A stretch of DNA of 64,000 nucleotides from Planctomycetota bacterium (GCA_013152205.1 JAADGV010000050.1:1-64000); one strand, 5' to 3'. Counted from the stretch's first letter, positions 44,685-54,920 are shown. The notes: generated from the sequence alone by a model not told the origin. Program-made: numbers and translations.

Positions 44685-45947
44685 ATGAGTCTGGTTTTTC
44701 CCTGGAAAATAAGGCTTTTTGCCGTGAAGAGGAGTGTGCCTGGTGTATTTCTGGCAGGAGTTGGTGTCACCTGGGGGCTTCTGTTTGGTCTCTGGCCAAT
44801 ATTTTCCCGCGCTGATCAGCCAGGGCGTTTTATCTACAACTGCGACGCCGGCAACATGTTCGTCTTTCAACAGCCGCCCATGCAGCCCGAAGACATCTAC
44901 CGCCAAATTGACATAGTCGCAGAAGCCGGAGTCACTACTTTTTCGATGTGCCCAAACGTCGGAATGGTAATGAACTTCCCAAGCAAACACGTTAGAATGC
45001 TTGGCGATGAGGGTGATGCAGAAATACAAACGCTGATCAAAGCAGAGGGCGTCAAAAAATCAGGCAACGCTCGAGCAGCGCTAAATTTTCGGTCACTAGT
45101 CGAAGCGGGCCACGATCCGTTAGCGTTGGTACTCAATCGAGCCAAACAAAAAAGCATGGAAGTTTTTTTGTCTTTCCGAGTCAATGAAGTGCATGGCGTT
45201 GATAATCCAGAAACATTTTCCCATCGGTTGATCCTTTCCAAGTTTTGGAACGACCATCCCGAGTGGAAAGTCGGCAAACAGGGTGGTACGCTCAGCCCCT
45301 TGCACCAAGAGATCCTAGGGCCTCGCACCAACCCGATCGTAGGAAAATGGTTTGCAGGCGGTTTGAATTTCGCAATTCCCGAAGTCCGACAACGACGACT
45401 TGACCAACTCTGCGAATGCTGCGAACGGTACGACATCGACGGCCTCGAACTCGACTTCCAGCGATTTCCGGTGTTTTTCAAATATGGTGAGGAAGAAAAA
45501 CACTTGCCGACCATGACCAAGTGGATACGCGAGGTTCGCGACATGACCCGCGAGGTCGGTAAAAAACGTGGTAGGCCGATTTTGCTTTCAGCCCGTATCT
45601 TGGCCCGCCCCGAGCAGAATCTGGGGATTGGCCTCGACCCCATTTCCTGGGCAAGAGAAGGGCTTCTCGATTTCGTTATCGTTTCGCACTACCTCCATAA
45701 TAATTTCCCACTACCTATCAAGGAATACCGGAGGCTTCTTCCGCATGACATGCCCCTCTACGCATCTATCGAAGTTGAACGCGATGCAGGCAAGTACCGG
45801 GAGATTGCAAAGCAGCTCTACAGCGATGGTGTGGATGGGCTGCTGATGTTTAATTTTTTCACCAGTCGAGAGCGAGGCCAGGAGCCTGATTTTAAATTGC
45901 TGAAAGAACTCAGCAATCAGAAAACCATTCTCCCGGTAGCTCAGTAA
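44685..45947 (+). CDS. Secreted TIM-barrel protein, glycosidase-like
   Basis: A 420-aa protein. GGAG lies before the ATG. A hydrophobic N-terminal segment (PGVFLAGVGVTWGLLFGLWP) exports or anchors it. The body looks like a (beta/alpha)8 glycoside-hydrolase-type barrel: EAGVTTFSMCPN, MEVFLSFRVNEVHG, QRFPVF preceded by DIDGLELDF with adjacent acidic residues, and GLLDFVIVSHY. Family assignment is uncertain; it recalls GHL10/GH-like groups. It starts a plus-strand operon with the acetamidase and NHL genes, opposite the sialidase group, so it may act on the same glycan. Confidence 0.72.
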   Translation: MSLVFPWKIRLFAVKRSVPGVFLAGVGVTWGLLFGLWPIFSRADQPGRFIYNCDAGNMFVFQQPPMQPEDIYRQIDIVAEAGVTTFSMCPNVGMVMNFPSKHVRMLGDEGDAEIQTLIKAEGVKKSGNARAALNFRSLVEAGHDPLALVLNRAKQKSMEVFLSFRVNEVHGVDNPETFSHRLILSKFWNDHPEWKVGKQGGTLSPLHQEILGPRTNPIVGKWFAGGLNFAIPEVRQRRLDQLCECCERYDIDGLELDFQRFPVFFKYGEEEKHLPTMTKWIREVRDMTREVGKKRGRPILLSARILARPEQNLGIGLDPISWAREGLLDFVIVSHYLHNNFPLPIKEYRRLLPHDMPLYASIEVERDAGKYREIAKQLYSDGVDGLLMFNFFTSRERGQEPDFKLLKELSNQKTILPVAQ

Positions 45948-45970
45948 CAAAAAGTGATTGGACTTGCGCC

Positions 45971-47347
45971 ATGGCGACACAGGCAGACATGTTGGCCGGA
46001 TCGGCTGCGTCTTCTACCGTAAATTTGGGTGATGCACGCGAAACTATCTTGGTGGATCAGTTTACTGACGGCGTGCTCGATCCGGCTCAACCGATGCTAG
46101 GCCCAGTACGGGATGGCGGACACATCATCGCCAACACAGCGCCCGGCTGCTGGGGGCCGATGCTCACACCTTGCTTGCGTGGCGGGCATGAAGTAACGGT
46201 GCCGGTTGCCGTTGAAGGTGCTGAGGTTGGCGATGCTATTGTGATTCGCATCCGAGATATCAGTGTCACCTCGCAAGCAACAGCCTCTGGAACCGACACG
46301 CCGCAAGAGGATCGTTTCAATGGCGACCCGTTTGTAGCGCCACATTGTCCGCAGTGTGGAATAAAAAACCCCAAAACGGTGCTTGAAGGTGTTGGACCTG
46401 ATGCGGTTCATTGTGCAAACTGCGGTGCGGAAGCTGCGCCGTTCAAGATCGGCTGTGGGTACACGATTGCCTTTGACACAGACCGAAGTGTGGGAGTCAC
46501 ACTAGGCGAGAAGGGTGCCGAAGCCATCGCGCACGATGCGCAGCATTACGCAGCGATGCCTGCCGGTTCGGTCCAAAACTCGGTACTCACATTGGCACCG
46601 CATAACCTAGTCGGATTGATGGCTCGTCTGCGCCCGTTCTTAGGACAGCTTGGTACAACTCCCGCCATCGCTTTGCCCGATAGTCACAATGCTGGTGATT
46701 TCGGCCAATTTCTTGTCGGTGCTCCCCACGAACTTGCTATTACAGAGGAGCAGTTGGCGCTTCGCACCGATGGGCACATGGACATCGACGCAGTTCGAGC
46801 CGGTGCCGTATTAATTTGCCCGGTGAAAGTGCCTGGTGGCGGAATCTATCTTGGCGACATGCACGCGATGCAAGGAGATGGCGAGATCGCCGGACATACG
46901 TGCGATGTTGCTGGCACCGTCACACTTCAAGTCCACGTGCTCAAGGGGCTTTGCCTAGACGGACCTGTGCTGTTGCCCGTGACTGAGGACCTTCCCTTTC
47001 TGGCAAAACCATTTTCGAGGGAAGAAAGAAGTCGAGCACTGGCGATTGCCCGATCTCACGGTTTAGACAACATCGAGGAGACTGCCCCGATTTCCATTGT
47101 TGGTACAGGCCGCGACTTGAACGTCGCTACTGAGAACGGACTCGAACGTGCAGCCACGCTCCTCAAAATGAGCGTAGAAGAAGTTAAGAATCGGGCGACG
47201 ATTAACGGGGCGATCGAAATCGGTCGTCATCCCGGTGTGATTCAAGTTACGTTTCTGGCACCACTTGAGCGACTCAGAAAATGCGGTCTACTTCCATTCG
47301 TTATTGAACAATACAACCTTGAAAAAGAACAGGTGACAACATCATGA
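45971..47347 (+). CDS. Acetamidase/formamidase family protein
   Basis: A 458-aa hydrolase of simple amides, probably cytoplasmic. Motifs: VRDGGHIIANTAPGCWGPML, GGHEVTVPVAVEGAEVGDAI, GSVQNSVLTLAPHN, DSHNAGDFG, and GGGIYLGDMHAMQGDGEIAG, the last being a conserved acetamidase signature. A segment with CPQC and CANC (about residues 124-152) looks like an inserted zinc ribbon, which I do not recall from the family. The stop overlaps the next start (ATGA). In the context of amino-sugar use it may release acetate or ammonia, which is only an inference. Confidence 0.87.
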   Translation: MATQADMLAGSAASSTVNLGDARETILVDQFTDGVLDPAQPMLGPVRDGGHIIANTAPGCWGPMLTPCLRGGHEVTVPVAVEGAEVGDAIVIRIRDISVTSQATASGTDTPQEDRFNGDPFVAPHCPQCGIKNPKTVLEGVGPDAVHCANCGAEAAPFKIGCGYTIAFDTDRSVGVTLGEKGAEAIAHDAQHYAAMPAGSVQNSVLTLAPHNLVGLMARLRPFLGQLGTTPAIALPDSHNAGDFGQFLVGAPHELAITEEQLALRTDGHMDIDAVRAGAVLICPVKVPGGGIYLGDMHAMQGDGEIAGHTCDVAGTVTLQVHVLKGLCLDGPVLLPVTEDLPFLAKPFSREERSRALAIARSHGLDNIEETAPISIVGTGRDLNVATENGLERAATLLKMSVEEVKNRATINGAIEIGRHPGVIQVTFLAPLERLRKCGLLPFVIEQYNLEKEQVTTS

Positions 47348-48444
47348 TTTCTCCCACAAATGACATCTCCAGTCACCCTGCTATTTTATTTCGATTGTTG
47401 CTATGCCTTGTGGCTACGACAATTGCAAATCCACAATCCGCTTGGGCAGAGGGAAATCCAAGTTACGCAGAAGCACCGATCGTTGTCGAATTCGACGTGG
47501 AACCCTCTTGGCCAAATCGCCCTGACGACGTGAGTCCCTTTGGTTGGGTTTCGGGCATCGCGATCGACGGGAAGAATCAAGTTTGAATTTTCAATCGTGG
47601 GCCAGATCCGATTCAAGTCTATACGACCGAAGGCGAGTTTGTGCGGACTTGGGGGAAGAATCGCTTCAAGGACGCTCATCAGCTTCGCATCGGACCAGAA
47701 GGCAATATTTGGGTTGCCGATTTTGGTCTACACATCGTTCAAAAGTACACACCCGAAGGCAAGCTGCTACTCACCTTGGGCGTACGCGGAGAAAAAGGCG
47801 AGGACCAGACTCATTTCAACATGCCAACAGATATGGCGATCACCCCGGCAGGCGACATCTTTGTCACCGATGGCTATGGCAACCGGAGAATAGTTCATTT
47901 CGACCAGGACGGAAATTTCATCAAAACCTGGGGCGAATACGGCTCGGCTCCCGGCCAATTTGTCCTGCCACATGCAATTGTCGTCGACTCCCAAGGGATC
48001 CTCTATGTTGCCGACCGCAATAGTGGACGCATTCAACTCTTTAACCAGGACGGAAAATTCCTTGACCAATGGTCGAACCTGATCATGCCGTGGGGGCTTG
48101 TTGTTACCAAAGACGATCAGCTTTGGGTCTGTGGTTCGTCGCCGCACTGGTGGGTTCGCGATGGCAAAGCGCCCGAATACAAAGACCAGATATTTATGCG
48201 ATTTTCAGCGGACGGAAAGATCCAACAAGTCTGGTCGATTCCACTCGGCGACATCGGGCCAGACAAAAACAAGCCCGACATTTCCAGGCTCAAGCCCGGT
48301 GAAGCCGTCGGAATTCACTGTATTGCCCAAGACTCCCAGGGAAATCTCTACGTTGGTGATATTTACGGTGAACGGGCACAAAAGTTCATCCCGATCCGGC
48401 AGCGACGAACCAAAGAGGCAATTCCGAGCAATCTGCCAAAATAA
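47344..48444 (+). pseudogene. NHL-repeat protein interrupted by in-frame TGA
   Basis: The frame from 47344 (overlapping the acetamidase stop) starts with a signal peptide (FRLLLCLVATTIANPQSAWA) and NHL-type strands (GWVSGIAIDGKNQV). A TGA at 47584-47586 interrupts it, and the same frame continues as IFNRGPDPIQVYTTEGEF and through repeats such as LRIGPEGNIWVADFGLH and MAITPAGDIFVTDGYGNRR to 48444. Comparable NHL proteins have an aromatic residue at the stop position, so TGG to TGA is probable. The full product would be about 366 codons, a secreted six-bladed propeller. An assembly error is possible. Confidence 0.8.
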
Positions 48445-48563
48445 AATCCTTAGTGACTTCTAGTCGTATTAAGTTTGGCGGACGGCCCGTGGACGTGGTC
48501 GGAACCGCTCACTTCTGCCGTTTTTTTGGGGAAGCACTCGTGACTTTGGTCGGGATGAGCTAT

Positions 48564-48980
48564 TCAACTATAAAATTGCCCGCGGCCGGCTGCGGGGAAG
48601 GCATTTTGTAGGTGTTGAATTTGGGGCTGCTTTTGATGATCTGGCCAAATGACTTCGATCACATCGAAACGGCTGGCGTATTCGAGCAGGCCATGCGATT
48701 TCAGGAAGGCTAGCGCTGCTCGCGTCAGCCGTTGTTGGCGGTGGGCGTTGACCGCTTCGGCGGGGCGGCCATGTTTTTCGCTGCGGCGAGTTTTTACCTC
48801 GACGAATACCACGGTTTGGCCATCGACCGCGATGATGTCGACTTCGCCGTAGCGTTGGCGGTGGCGTAAGAAGAGAACCTTGTAGCCTTGGCGGCGTAGA
48901 AATCGGGCCGCCTGCTGCTCGCCGCGTTCGCCGAGCGAGGCCGGTTGAAGTCGCCGGCGGATCCACTGGGGGATGGGCAT
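48564..48980 (-). CDS. yraN: YraN family (UPF0102) nuclease-like protein
   Basis: A 138-aa protein of the YraN/UPF0102 family, of PD-(D/E)xK nuclease fold. The signature is GERGEQQAARFLRRQGYKVL, followed by GEVDIIAVDGQTVVFVEVKTR, which holds the Glu, Asp and EVK catalytic-type residues, and FDVIEV near the C-terminus. It is the last gene of the ffh-rpsP-trmD-rplS set, as often found. A resolvase-like role in DNA processing is suspected for the family. Confidence 0.9.
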   Translation of the reverse strand: MPIPQWIRRRLQPASLGERGEQQAARFLRRQGYKVLFLRHRQRYGEVDIIAVDGQTVVFVEVKTRRSEKHGRPAEAVNAHRQQRLTRAALAFLKSHGLLEYASRFDVIEVIWPDHQKQPQIQHLQNAFPAAGRGQFYS

Positions 48981-49073
48981 GGCGCGGTTCTTGGTGCGGG
49001 GCTTCCTTGCCTGGGGGTGTGTTATCGTGTTCCGACCGGGCTATGGCGGGGTAGAGCACTCCTGAAAAACTGT

Positions 49074-49457
49074 TTAAGCCTTCGCTTTTGATTTTGTGCG
49101 ATCGACGCGGCGTTCCTTGAGGCGGACGGCCTTGCCGGTACGCTCGCGGAGGTAGTACAGCTTGGCTCGGCGAACCACGCCGCTTCGCTTGACTTCGACC
49201 TTGGCGACGCGGGGTGAGTGCAACGGAAACTTGCGCTCGACGCCTTGCCCGGCGACGATCCGACGGACCGTGAACATCTCGCGAGTGCCTGAGCCATTGC
49301 GGGCGATCACGACTCCAGAGAAAATCTGGATTCGTTCTTTGTCGCCTTCGTGGATTCTGGAGTGGACATCGACGGTGTCGCCAATTTCGAATTCGGGCGG
49401 CGCTTCCTTCATGCTCTCTTTTTCAACGTGATTTAGAATCTCTTGGCTCATCGTCAT
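49074..49457 (-). CDS. rplS: 50S ribosomal protein L19
   Basis: A 127-aa L19, which sits at the 30S-50S interface. The core [51 protein letters not shown] and [10 protein letters not shown] is standard. The ATG at 49457 overlaps the trmD end by 35 nt; a second ATG at 49451 is also usable. The C-terminus is Lys-rich. Coupled expression with trmD is likely. Confidence 0.95.
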   Translation of the reverse strand: MTMSQEILNHVEKESMKEAPPEFEIGDTVDVHSRIHEGDKERIQIFSGVVIARNGSGTREMFTVRRIVAGQGVERKFPLHSPRVAKVEVKRSGVVRRAKLYYLRERTGKAVRLKERRVDRTKSKAKA

Positions 49458-50154
49458 TTCCCTTATTCTTTTCGGGCAACAGGTCGGCTCGTCGCTGACT
49501 GGTCCGCTCGATACTGTTCGCTTGTCTCCAGCGGGCGATCTGCTGGTGATCTCCGCTGAGTAGTACTTCAGGCACTTCTAAGCCGCGATACTCTCGCGGG
49601 CGTGTGTACTGGGCGTGTTCTAATAGCCGATCGCCGTATGAAAACGAATCGAATCGGCTGCTGTCTTCGTCTCCTAAAACTTCTGGCACCAATCGAATGA
49701 CCGTGTCGATGACGGTCATGGCCGCCACCTCGCCGCCGTTCAAGACGAAGTCTCCGACGGAGATCTCGTCTGGCTTGAGGATATCGCTTACCCGTTGGTC
49801 GAATCCTTCGTACCGTCCACACAAGAGCAAGAGCCGCTTGTGCTGGGCGAGTTCTTCAACCAGCGGTTGGTCTAGTTTTCTTCCTTGCGGCGTGAGCATC
49901 ACAAGATGCCCCGGCAAGCTGTCCATGGCCTGAACGGCTTCGACCGCTTCGACCGTTGGCTCCGGTTTGATAACCATCCCGGGGCCACCGCCAAAGGGGC
50001 GGTCGTCGACGCAATTGTGTTTGTCGCGACTCCAATCGCGAATGTTGTGTAGCTTCAATTCAACCAGAGAGCGATCGAGGGCGAGCTTTAGTAAACTCTG
50101 CGTGGCGTAGCCGGAGAAAATTTCCGGAAACAGGGTTAGCACATCGAAACGCAT
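49423..50154 (-). CDS. trmD: tRNA (guanine-37-N1) methyltransferase
   Basis: A 243-aa TrmD that methylates G37 next to the anticodon and so prevents frameshifting. Typical pieces are the N-terminal [25 protein letters not shown], the SAM-knot segment [13 protein letters not shown], and [15 protein letters not shown]. It follows rpsP by 15 bp and overlaps rplS. The rimM gene that often sits between rpsP and trmD is missing here. Confidence 0.95.
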   Translation of the reverse strand: MRFDVLTLFPEIFSGYATQSLLKLALDRSLVELKLHNIRDWSRDKHNCVDDRPFGGGPGMVIKPEPTVEAVEAVQAMDSLPGHLVMLTPQGRKLDQPLVEELAQHKRLLLLCGRYEGFDQRVSDILKPDEISVGDFVLNGGEVAAMTVIDTVIRLVPEVLGDEDSSRFDSFSYGDRLLEHAQYTRPREYRGLEVPEVLLSGDHQQIARWRQANSIERTSQRRADLLPEKNKGNDDEPRDSKSR

Positions 50155-50169
50155 TCGTGGCCCGTCGGA

Positions 50170-50697
50170 TTACTTTTCCGACTTCGAAGCCTCCTCTTTC
50201 GCAGGAGCAGCGTCAGGTTTCGTTTCGTCTTTGGCTGATTCTTCTGCTGGAGCGGCCTCGGCTTTGGGTGCTTCCGCTTTGGGCTCTTCTGCCTTAGCAG
50301 ACTCCTCAGCCTTGGGTTCCTCAGTTTTTGGTTCTTCGGCCTTAGGCTCTTCTGGCTTTTTTGGCAACGAAGCTGGGGCACCCGGATCGGGGATGGCTTT
50401 GGGGCCAGCCAATCGCTCGAGGGCAGCCGTCCGCTGTTCGAGATGGGTGCCGTTGCTACCGTATTTTTTGATCAGCACGGCAACTTTTTCGGTTGGTTGC
50501 GCGCCGACGCTTAGCCAATAGTCGATACGCTCGTTGTTGAGAATAACCCGAGCGTCGGTATCTGGCACGCTGGTGTCGTAGGTTCCCAATTCTTCAATGG
50601 GGCGACCATCGCGGGGTGTGTGATGGTCGAACGCACAGACGCGATAAAAGGGCCGATGGGTACGGCCCATTTTTTTCATGCGAAGTCTAACTGCCAC
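50170..50697 (-). CDS. rpsP: 30S ribosomal protein S16 with long tail
   Basis: A 175-aa protein; ordinary S16 is about 80-90 aa. Residues 1-100 carry the S16 core (MAVRLRMKKMGRTHRPFYRV, DARVILNNERIDYWLSVGAQ, VAVLIKKYG). The rest is a low-complexity tail of Lys, Glu, Pro and Ala (repeats of EEPKAEE type). A tail of this kind is probably disordered and exposed on the 30S subunit. It follows ffh on the same strand. Confidence 0.93.
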   Translation of the reverse strand: MAVRLRMKKMGRTHRPFYRVCAFDHHTPRDGRPIEELGTYDTSVPDTDARVILNNERIDYWLSVGAQPTEKVAVLIKKYGSNGTHLEQRTAALERLAGPKAIPDPGAPASLPKKPEEPKAEEPKTEEPKAEESAKAEEPKAEAPKAEAAPAEESAKDETKPDAAPAKEEASKSEK

Positions 50698-50874
50698 GTG
50701 GCTCTCCTGCTTGTATGGTGTTACGCCGCCCTGAGCGGCATACGAATCTACTATCGTTGCAGATTTATGGGGTTGCTGGAAGGGGGCATCAACCCAGGTT
50801 TCAAGGCTTTTTTAGGTGTTCTCGGGGCTTGGGGGGGCGACTTGTAGGAGGAGAGGCTTGCCCAGTTTCAAAAA

Positions 50875-52356
50875 CTATCGACCGCGTTTTTCTCTTTTTC
50901 GGCGTCTTAGCTCTTTTTCTCGCTGTTTTTTCAGCTTGGCCTTCTCCTGCTTGCTTAGCCGCTTGCCGCTGCCCAACTTTTTCTTGGTGAGTTGGCCGTT
51001 GGGGTTGGAAAGCGACGATTGCATCTCGCGGACCATCTTCATCCGCTCCCGCATCCCCTTACCGGCCATTTGGGTCATCATTTGCGCCATAACGTCGAAC
51101 TGCTTGATCAGATCGTTCACTTCGCTTGGCTCGACCCCAGAGCCTGCTGCGATACGTCGGCGGCGGCTTTGATCGACGATTTTGGTGGGATTTTGGCGTT
51201 CGGCAGGCGTCATGGAGTCGATGATGCCGAATAGCCGCTTCATATCTTGTTCTGGATCGGCGTCGCCCAGGGCGTCGGCCATGTTGCCCATTCCTGGGAT
51301 CATGCCCATGACCTTTTGCATCGGACCAAGACGTTTGATCTGAGTGAGCTGTTTTTTGAAGTCGTCGAGCGTGAACTCGCCTTTGCGAAGCCGCTCTTCC
51401 TGGTCTCGCATCTCGTCTTCGTCGAATTCCTGTTGGGCCTTTTCGACGAGGCTTAGGATATCGCCTTGCCCAAGGATGCGGCCTGCCATCCGGTCGGGGT
51501 GGAATTCTTCGAGAGCGTCGAGATGTTCGCCGGTACCGACGAATTTTACCGGCACGCCAGTGACTTGCTTTACCGAAAGGGCAGCGCCGCCGCGGGCATC
51601 GCCATCGAGCTTGGTGATAATGACGCCGTCGAGTTCCAGGGCGTCGTTGAAGACTTTGGCGCTGTTTACGGCATCTTGGCCCGTCATGCCGTCGACAACC
51701 AGGTAGACCTGATTAGGATTGCATTGACGGTCGACCCGTTCGAGCTGCTTCATCAGCTCGTCGTCGACGTGCAATCGACCTGCGGTGTCGAGGATAACGA
51801 CGTCTGCGCCAAGCTTTTTCGCCTGTTTGACTGCGGAGTTGCAGACCTTGACCGGATCTTGCTCGCCTCGATCGGAGAAGACGGGGATGTCGAGTTGTTC
51901 GCCCAGGATATGCAGTTGGTCGATAGCGGCAGGACGTTGCAAGTCGGCAGCGACCAAAAGGGGCGATCGCCCGCTCGCTTTGAGCATGCGGCCCAGTTTG
52001 CCGCAGGTGGTCGTCTTACCAGACCCTTGCAGACCGCACATCATCAGTACCGAGACATCCGACTTGCCCAACAGGTGGAGCGAGTGGTCGACTGGCCCCA
52101 TCAGGTTGACCAGCTCTTGATGGACGATGCCGACGATTTGTTCGCTCGGGTTCAGCGACTTGAGGACGCGTTCGCCGATGGCTTGCTCGGTGACCCGACC
52201 CATGAACTCGCGGACAACGGTAAAGCTGACATCAGCTTCGAGCAGCGACTTTTCGACGAGCTTGAGCCCCTCGCGCATGTTGGCTTCGGTCATCTTGCCT
52301 TGACCACGAAGCGTCTTAAATGCGCCGGAGAGTCCGTTCTGTAGGGCTTCAAACAT
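50875..52356 (-). CDS. ffh: Signal recognition particle protein Ffh
   Basis: A 493-aa SRP54 homologue that, with 4.5S RNA, targets ribosomes making membrane proteins. The NG domain has [31 protein letters not shown], and the [14 protein letters not shown] motif. The M domain is Met-rich ([19 protein letters not shown]) and ends in a basic tail. Its gene begins the run of translation genes. No candidate 4.5S RNA was found nearby. Confidence 0.96.
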   Translation of the reverse strand: MFEALQNGLSGAFKTLRGQGKMTEANMREGLKLVEKSLLEADVSFTVVREFMGRVTEQAIGERVLKSLNPSEQIVGIVHQELVNLMGPVDHSLHLLGKSDVSVLMMCGLQGSGKTTTCGKLGRMLKASGRSPLLVAADLQRPAAIDQLHILGEQLDIPVFSDRGEQDPVKVCNSAVKQAKKLGADVVILDTAGRLHVDDELMKQLERVDRQCNPNQVYLVVDGMTGQDAVNSAKVFNDALELDGVIITKLDGDARGGAALSVKQVTGVPVKFVGTGEHLDALEEFHPDRMAGRILGQGDILSLVEKAQQEFDEDEMRDQEERLRKGEFTLDDFKKQLTQIKRLGPMQKVMGMIPGMGNMADALGDADPEQDMKRLFGIIDSMTPAERQNPTKIVDQSRRRRIAAGSGVEPSEVNDLIKQFDVMAQMMTQMAGKGMRERMKMVREMQSSLSNPNGQLTKKKLGSGKRLSKQEKAKLKKQREKELRRRKREKRGR

Positions 52357-52421
52357 GGCAGTACCGGTTGGTTGTATCGATGGGGGCCGTTAAGCCCCGC
52401 TGGCCTTGGGGGGAAATCTAA

Positions 52422-52514
52422 TCCCTGATTCTATCGGAATCAGGGGGGCGGGCAATGCTTGACTGCCCGAACTGCAAAGTCGCGGGTTCCGCCTGCGGCT
52501 AGTATGACTTTGCA
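52422..52514. repeat. Cluster of hairpins between two minus-strand genes
   Basis: Three stems follow one another: CCCTGATTC-TATC-GAATCAGGG-type (52422-52446), CGGGCA/TGCCCG (52449-52468), and TGCAAAGTC (52473-52481) with GACTTTGCA (52506-52514). The last encloses GGTTCCGCCTGCGGCTA, a motif shared with the repeat at 59400-59458. They may terminate the aminotransferase transcript. Confidence 0.5.
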
Positions 52515-52531
52515 ATTCTCGTAACCCACAA

Positions 52532-53446
52532 TTAGGGTCCGACAGCCTTGCGATTCCCAAATGCTTGGGCTTGGGTTGGGATATCGGTGCCTACAAGCTC
52601 TGACCAAGCGGCTAGCAGTTGATTGTAGACTGGCCCGGGGGTTCGATTGGCGATGTCTTGGTCGTCGAGTTTGACGACGGGCAACAGGCAGATCGAGGTG
52701 CTGGTGAGGAAGATTTCGTCGGCACTTGCCAGTTGGGTGGGGGTAAGGTCGTCTTCGAGGTGCGGAAGGCTGAGCGAATCGGCCAACTCGAACAGAACTT
52801 GCTGGCTGACGCCCGGGAGGACTTTGCTGCGTCGGGGAGTGACGAGACCTCGGTCTTTGTAGTAGGCCACGACGTTCGCCGTCGGGGCTTCGCCGATGTG
52901 GCCATCCCCGTCGAGAAGGATTGCTTGTGCCCCAGGTGCTTTTGTGCGGGCTTGGTGGTCAGCCAGAAAATAGTGCATTCGGCTGCGGCATTTGAGTTCG
53001 GTGGGCCAACATTGATCGGGGACTTGTTGGACGTCGACAATCGTGCAGTGGACGCCCAACTGGTATTGGTCAGCCCAGCTGTGGAATGGCAGCGGCTGGC
53101 CGTGCACACAAACGGTTGGTTGCCGCGCATCGAGGGTTTTTCCCGGGGTGATAAAGACGATCACATTCCAATCGTCGCCCTTCTGAAACAGAGTGGCGTT
53201 GCGGTCGAGGAAGCCGTCACACGCCTCAGAGACTTGCGCACAAAGTGTATCGGCGCCCCAGCCTACAATTTCTAACGACCGATGAAGTCGGCAGTAATGT
53301 TCGTTGGGGCGAAACAGTTGGCCGTTGAAGGTGCGTAGTCGTTCGACAATGGTTGCTCCCCAAATGAAGCCGAGGTCGTCGATCGGTAGGCAAAGATCTT
53401 GGCCGGAAATCCAGTTGCCGTTGAGATAGGCAGATGCAGTAGTCAT
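52532..53446 (-). CDS. Class IV aminotransferase (PLP)
   Basis: A 304-aa PLP enzyme of the branched-chain aminotransferase/aminodeoxychorismate lyase fold. The N-terminus matches the family (YLNGNWISGQDLCLPIDDLG). The Schiff-base Lys is in TELKCRSRMHYFLAD, and the Glu/Asn pair GHIGEAPTANV binds the cofactor. An SKVLPGVSQQVLFELA stretch follows. Branched-chain, D-amino acid or pabC-type activity cannot be told apart from sequence alone. It lies between the hydrolase and ffh genes. Confidence 0.85.
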   Translation of the reverse strand: MTTASAYLNGNWISGQDLCLPIDDLGFIWGATIVERLRTFNGQLFRPNEHYCRLHRSLEIVGWGADTLCAQVSEACDGFLDRNATLFQKGDDWNVIVFITPGKTLDARQPTVCVHGQPLPFHSWADQYQLGVHCTIVDVQQVPDQCWPTELKCRSRMHYFLADHQARTKAPGAQAILLDGDGHIGEAPTANVVAYYKDRGLVTPRRSKVLPGVSQQVLFELADSLSLPHLEDDLTPTQLASADEIFLTSTSICLLPVVKLDDQDIANRTPGPVYNQLLAAWSELVGTDIPTQAQAFGNRKAVGP

Positions 53447-53519
53447 TCACTCAATATGGCAGGCAGGGCGACCAGCGCGTAGGGTGTAAGGCCACGAAAA
53501 ACAGCCCACCGCTTGCGGC

Positions 53520-54560
53520 TTAGCCCCCTACCGGGCTGGCATCGGCAAGTAGGTTGCGCCAGATGAGTCGCATACTGGGCGTCGCTGCTAGATAGTCGTT
53601 CAAAACATGGCTACGCCCGACCGATCGGCTCATGTTTATCGGCTGGATACGCTTTGCTAACTGGCCCAAAGATTGGGAATTGGGGAGCCCCGCTCTCCCG
53701 AGAGCATGAACCCGACCTCGGCCATTGCTAAAGTGGAAAAATCGCATGGCGGGGTCGAGGTGATTGGTCACCAGTAGAAGGCGTTTGACCTGAGAAACCG
53801 CTTGGCCGTGATAGTGGCCTGGCTGTAGCCAGTCGGCATCGAAGGCGGCAGCAATCAACGCGACGCGGAAGGAAGGGTGCTCGGACGGCTTGGGTTCCAG
53901 CTTGAGCCCTCCCAGACTACCGCCACCGAGCAAATGCATGGCACCGCTGGCGATCCGCGCACCGTAGCTGTAGCCAAATATCGAGACGTTGGTCTCGGCT
54001 GGCAACTGGTTCAAAAACCAAGCCAACTGCCAGCCAGCAGGGCGGGTGCGGTTGGCTTTCACCTGATAGTCTTTCAACGGGCCAGGGATGGTGGACGAGG
54101 GCCATGACCAAATAATAAATCGAATGGGCACGCCGGGCTGCCCCTGGGCACGCAGCGAGCGATAAACCCTCAAGCCACTGGAGCGATCTTCGCCACGCGC
54201 AATACGGTTGCCATGAATGTAGATCACCGTTTGCCGAGGGGTGCCCAAGGTGGTGAGGATGTCGTTCCAGTCTTCCGAAACCCACCCGGGGTTGCCCTTG
54301 GGGGCGATGTGGTAGCGTTCACATTGCAAACGATGCTTCATCGTTTCGTCGTCGCACACCGTGCCAATCGAACGTGTGCTGAGCAGTAGGATTTCGTCCA
54401 CAGCCGTTGCCTGCTGAGGTTTGGCAAAGAGCAGGGCGGGCTTGGCCTGTGCCTGCTGGTTGTTGCCTATTGTCCCTATCACCGCGCACAAGAGTGCGAC
54501 GATCGTGCAGCATGTGTTGGACGAAGCAACACAATCGGTTTTTCCGATTGCAGGGATCAT
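53520..54560 (-). CDS. Alpha/beta hydrolase, secreted
   Basis: A 346-aa protein with an N-terminal hydrophobic export segment (TCCTIVALLCAVIGTIG). The hydrolase core includes VIYIHGNRIARGEDRS (oxyanion region), then IRFIIWSWPSST, and the nucleophile elbow IFGYSYGARI with a GxSxG Ser. Later DADWL and SHVLNDYL provide plausible Asp and His positions. DUF900-type hydrolases have a similar layout. The substrate is unknown. Confidence 0.78.
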   Translation of the reverse strand: MIPAIGKTDCVASSNTCCTIVALLCAVIGTIGNNQQAQAKPALLFAKPQQATAVDEILLLSTRSIGTVCDDETMKHRLQCERYHIAPKGNPGWVSEDWNDILTTLGTPRQTVIYIHGNRIARGEDRSSGLRVYRSLRAQGQPGVPIRFIIWSWPSSTIPGPLKDYQVKANRTRPAGWQLAWFLNQLPAETNVSIFGYSYGARIASGAMHLLGGGSLGGLKLEPKPSEHPSFRVALIAAAFDADWLQPGHYHGQAVSQVKRLLLVTNHLDPAMRFFHFSNGRGRVHALGRAGLPNSQSLGQLAKRIQPINMSRSVGRSHVLNDYLAATPSMRLIWRNLLADASPVGG

Positions 54561-54920
54561 GAGCGTTGGGCGGAGTTAAGTCAGAATGGCCAACCGTGAC
54601 ACACGTACTTGCTCGCAGGAAAGGGGATACGCAACCTACGGAGACTTGCTTCACGTTAGATCGATATGCCGCTTGCAAAGCCACAAACTCTTATACGGGA
54701 GACACACTCCCTGTGGCCTAACAAAGGGTAGCATTTTTTCAACGTGCAGGTCGGGAGAAATGATGCAAAAAATTTACATGTTTCATTTGCACATCATCTG
54801 GCATGTTGTAGAGTTGTCTGCCCATGTTTCGCAAGCAGATGGACTTACCGTAGTTTGCGAAGCAAGCGTCCCTCCTAAATCGCCCACTTAGTGTGGGTGC
54901 CCTCCGCGGAGTACACGATC
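54561..54920. other. Divergent intergenic region
   Basis: This gap lies between a minus-strand hydrolase gene and a plus-strand lipoprotein gene. An open frame from 54586 has no coding character and is not called. Promoters are expected but none was assigned with confidence. Confidence 0.4.

Noticed and set aside
47584..47586. Selenocysteine codon
   Set aside because: The protein family has no Cys or Sec here, an aromatic residue is expected, and no SECIS-like element was seen.
54586..54891. Protein-coding gene before the lipoprotein
   Set aside because: The translated sequence has no domain or plausible composition, and the frame only fills a divergent promoter region.
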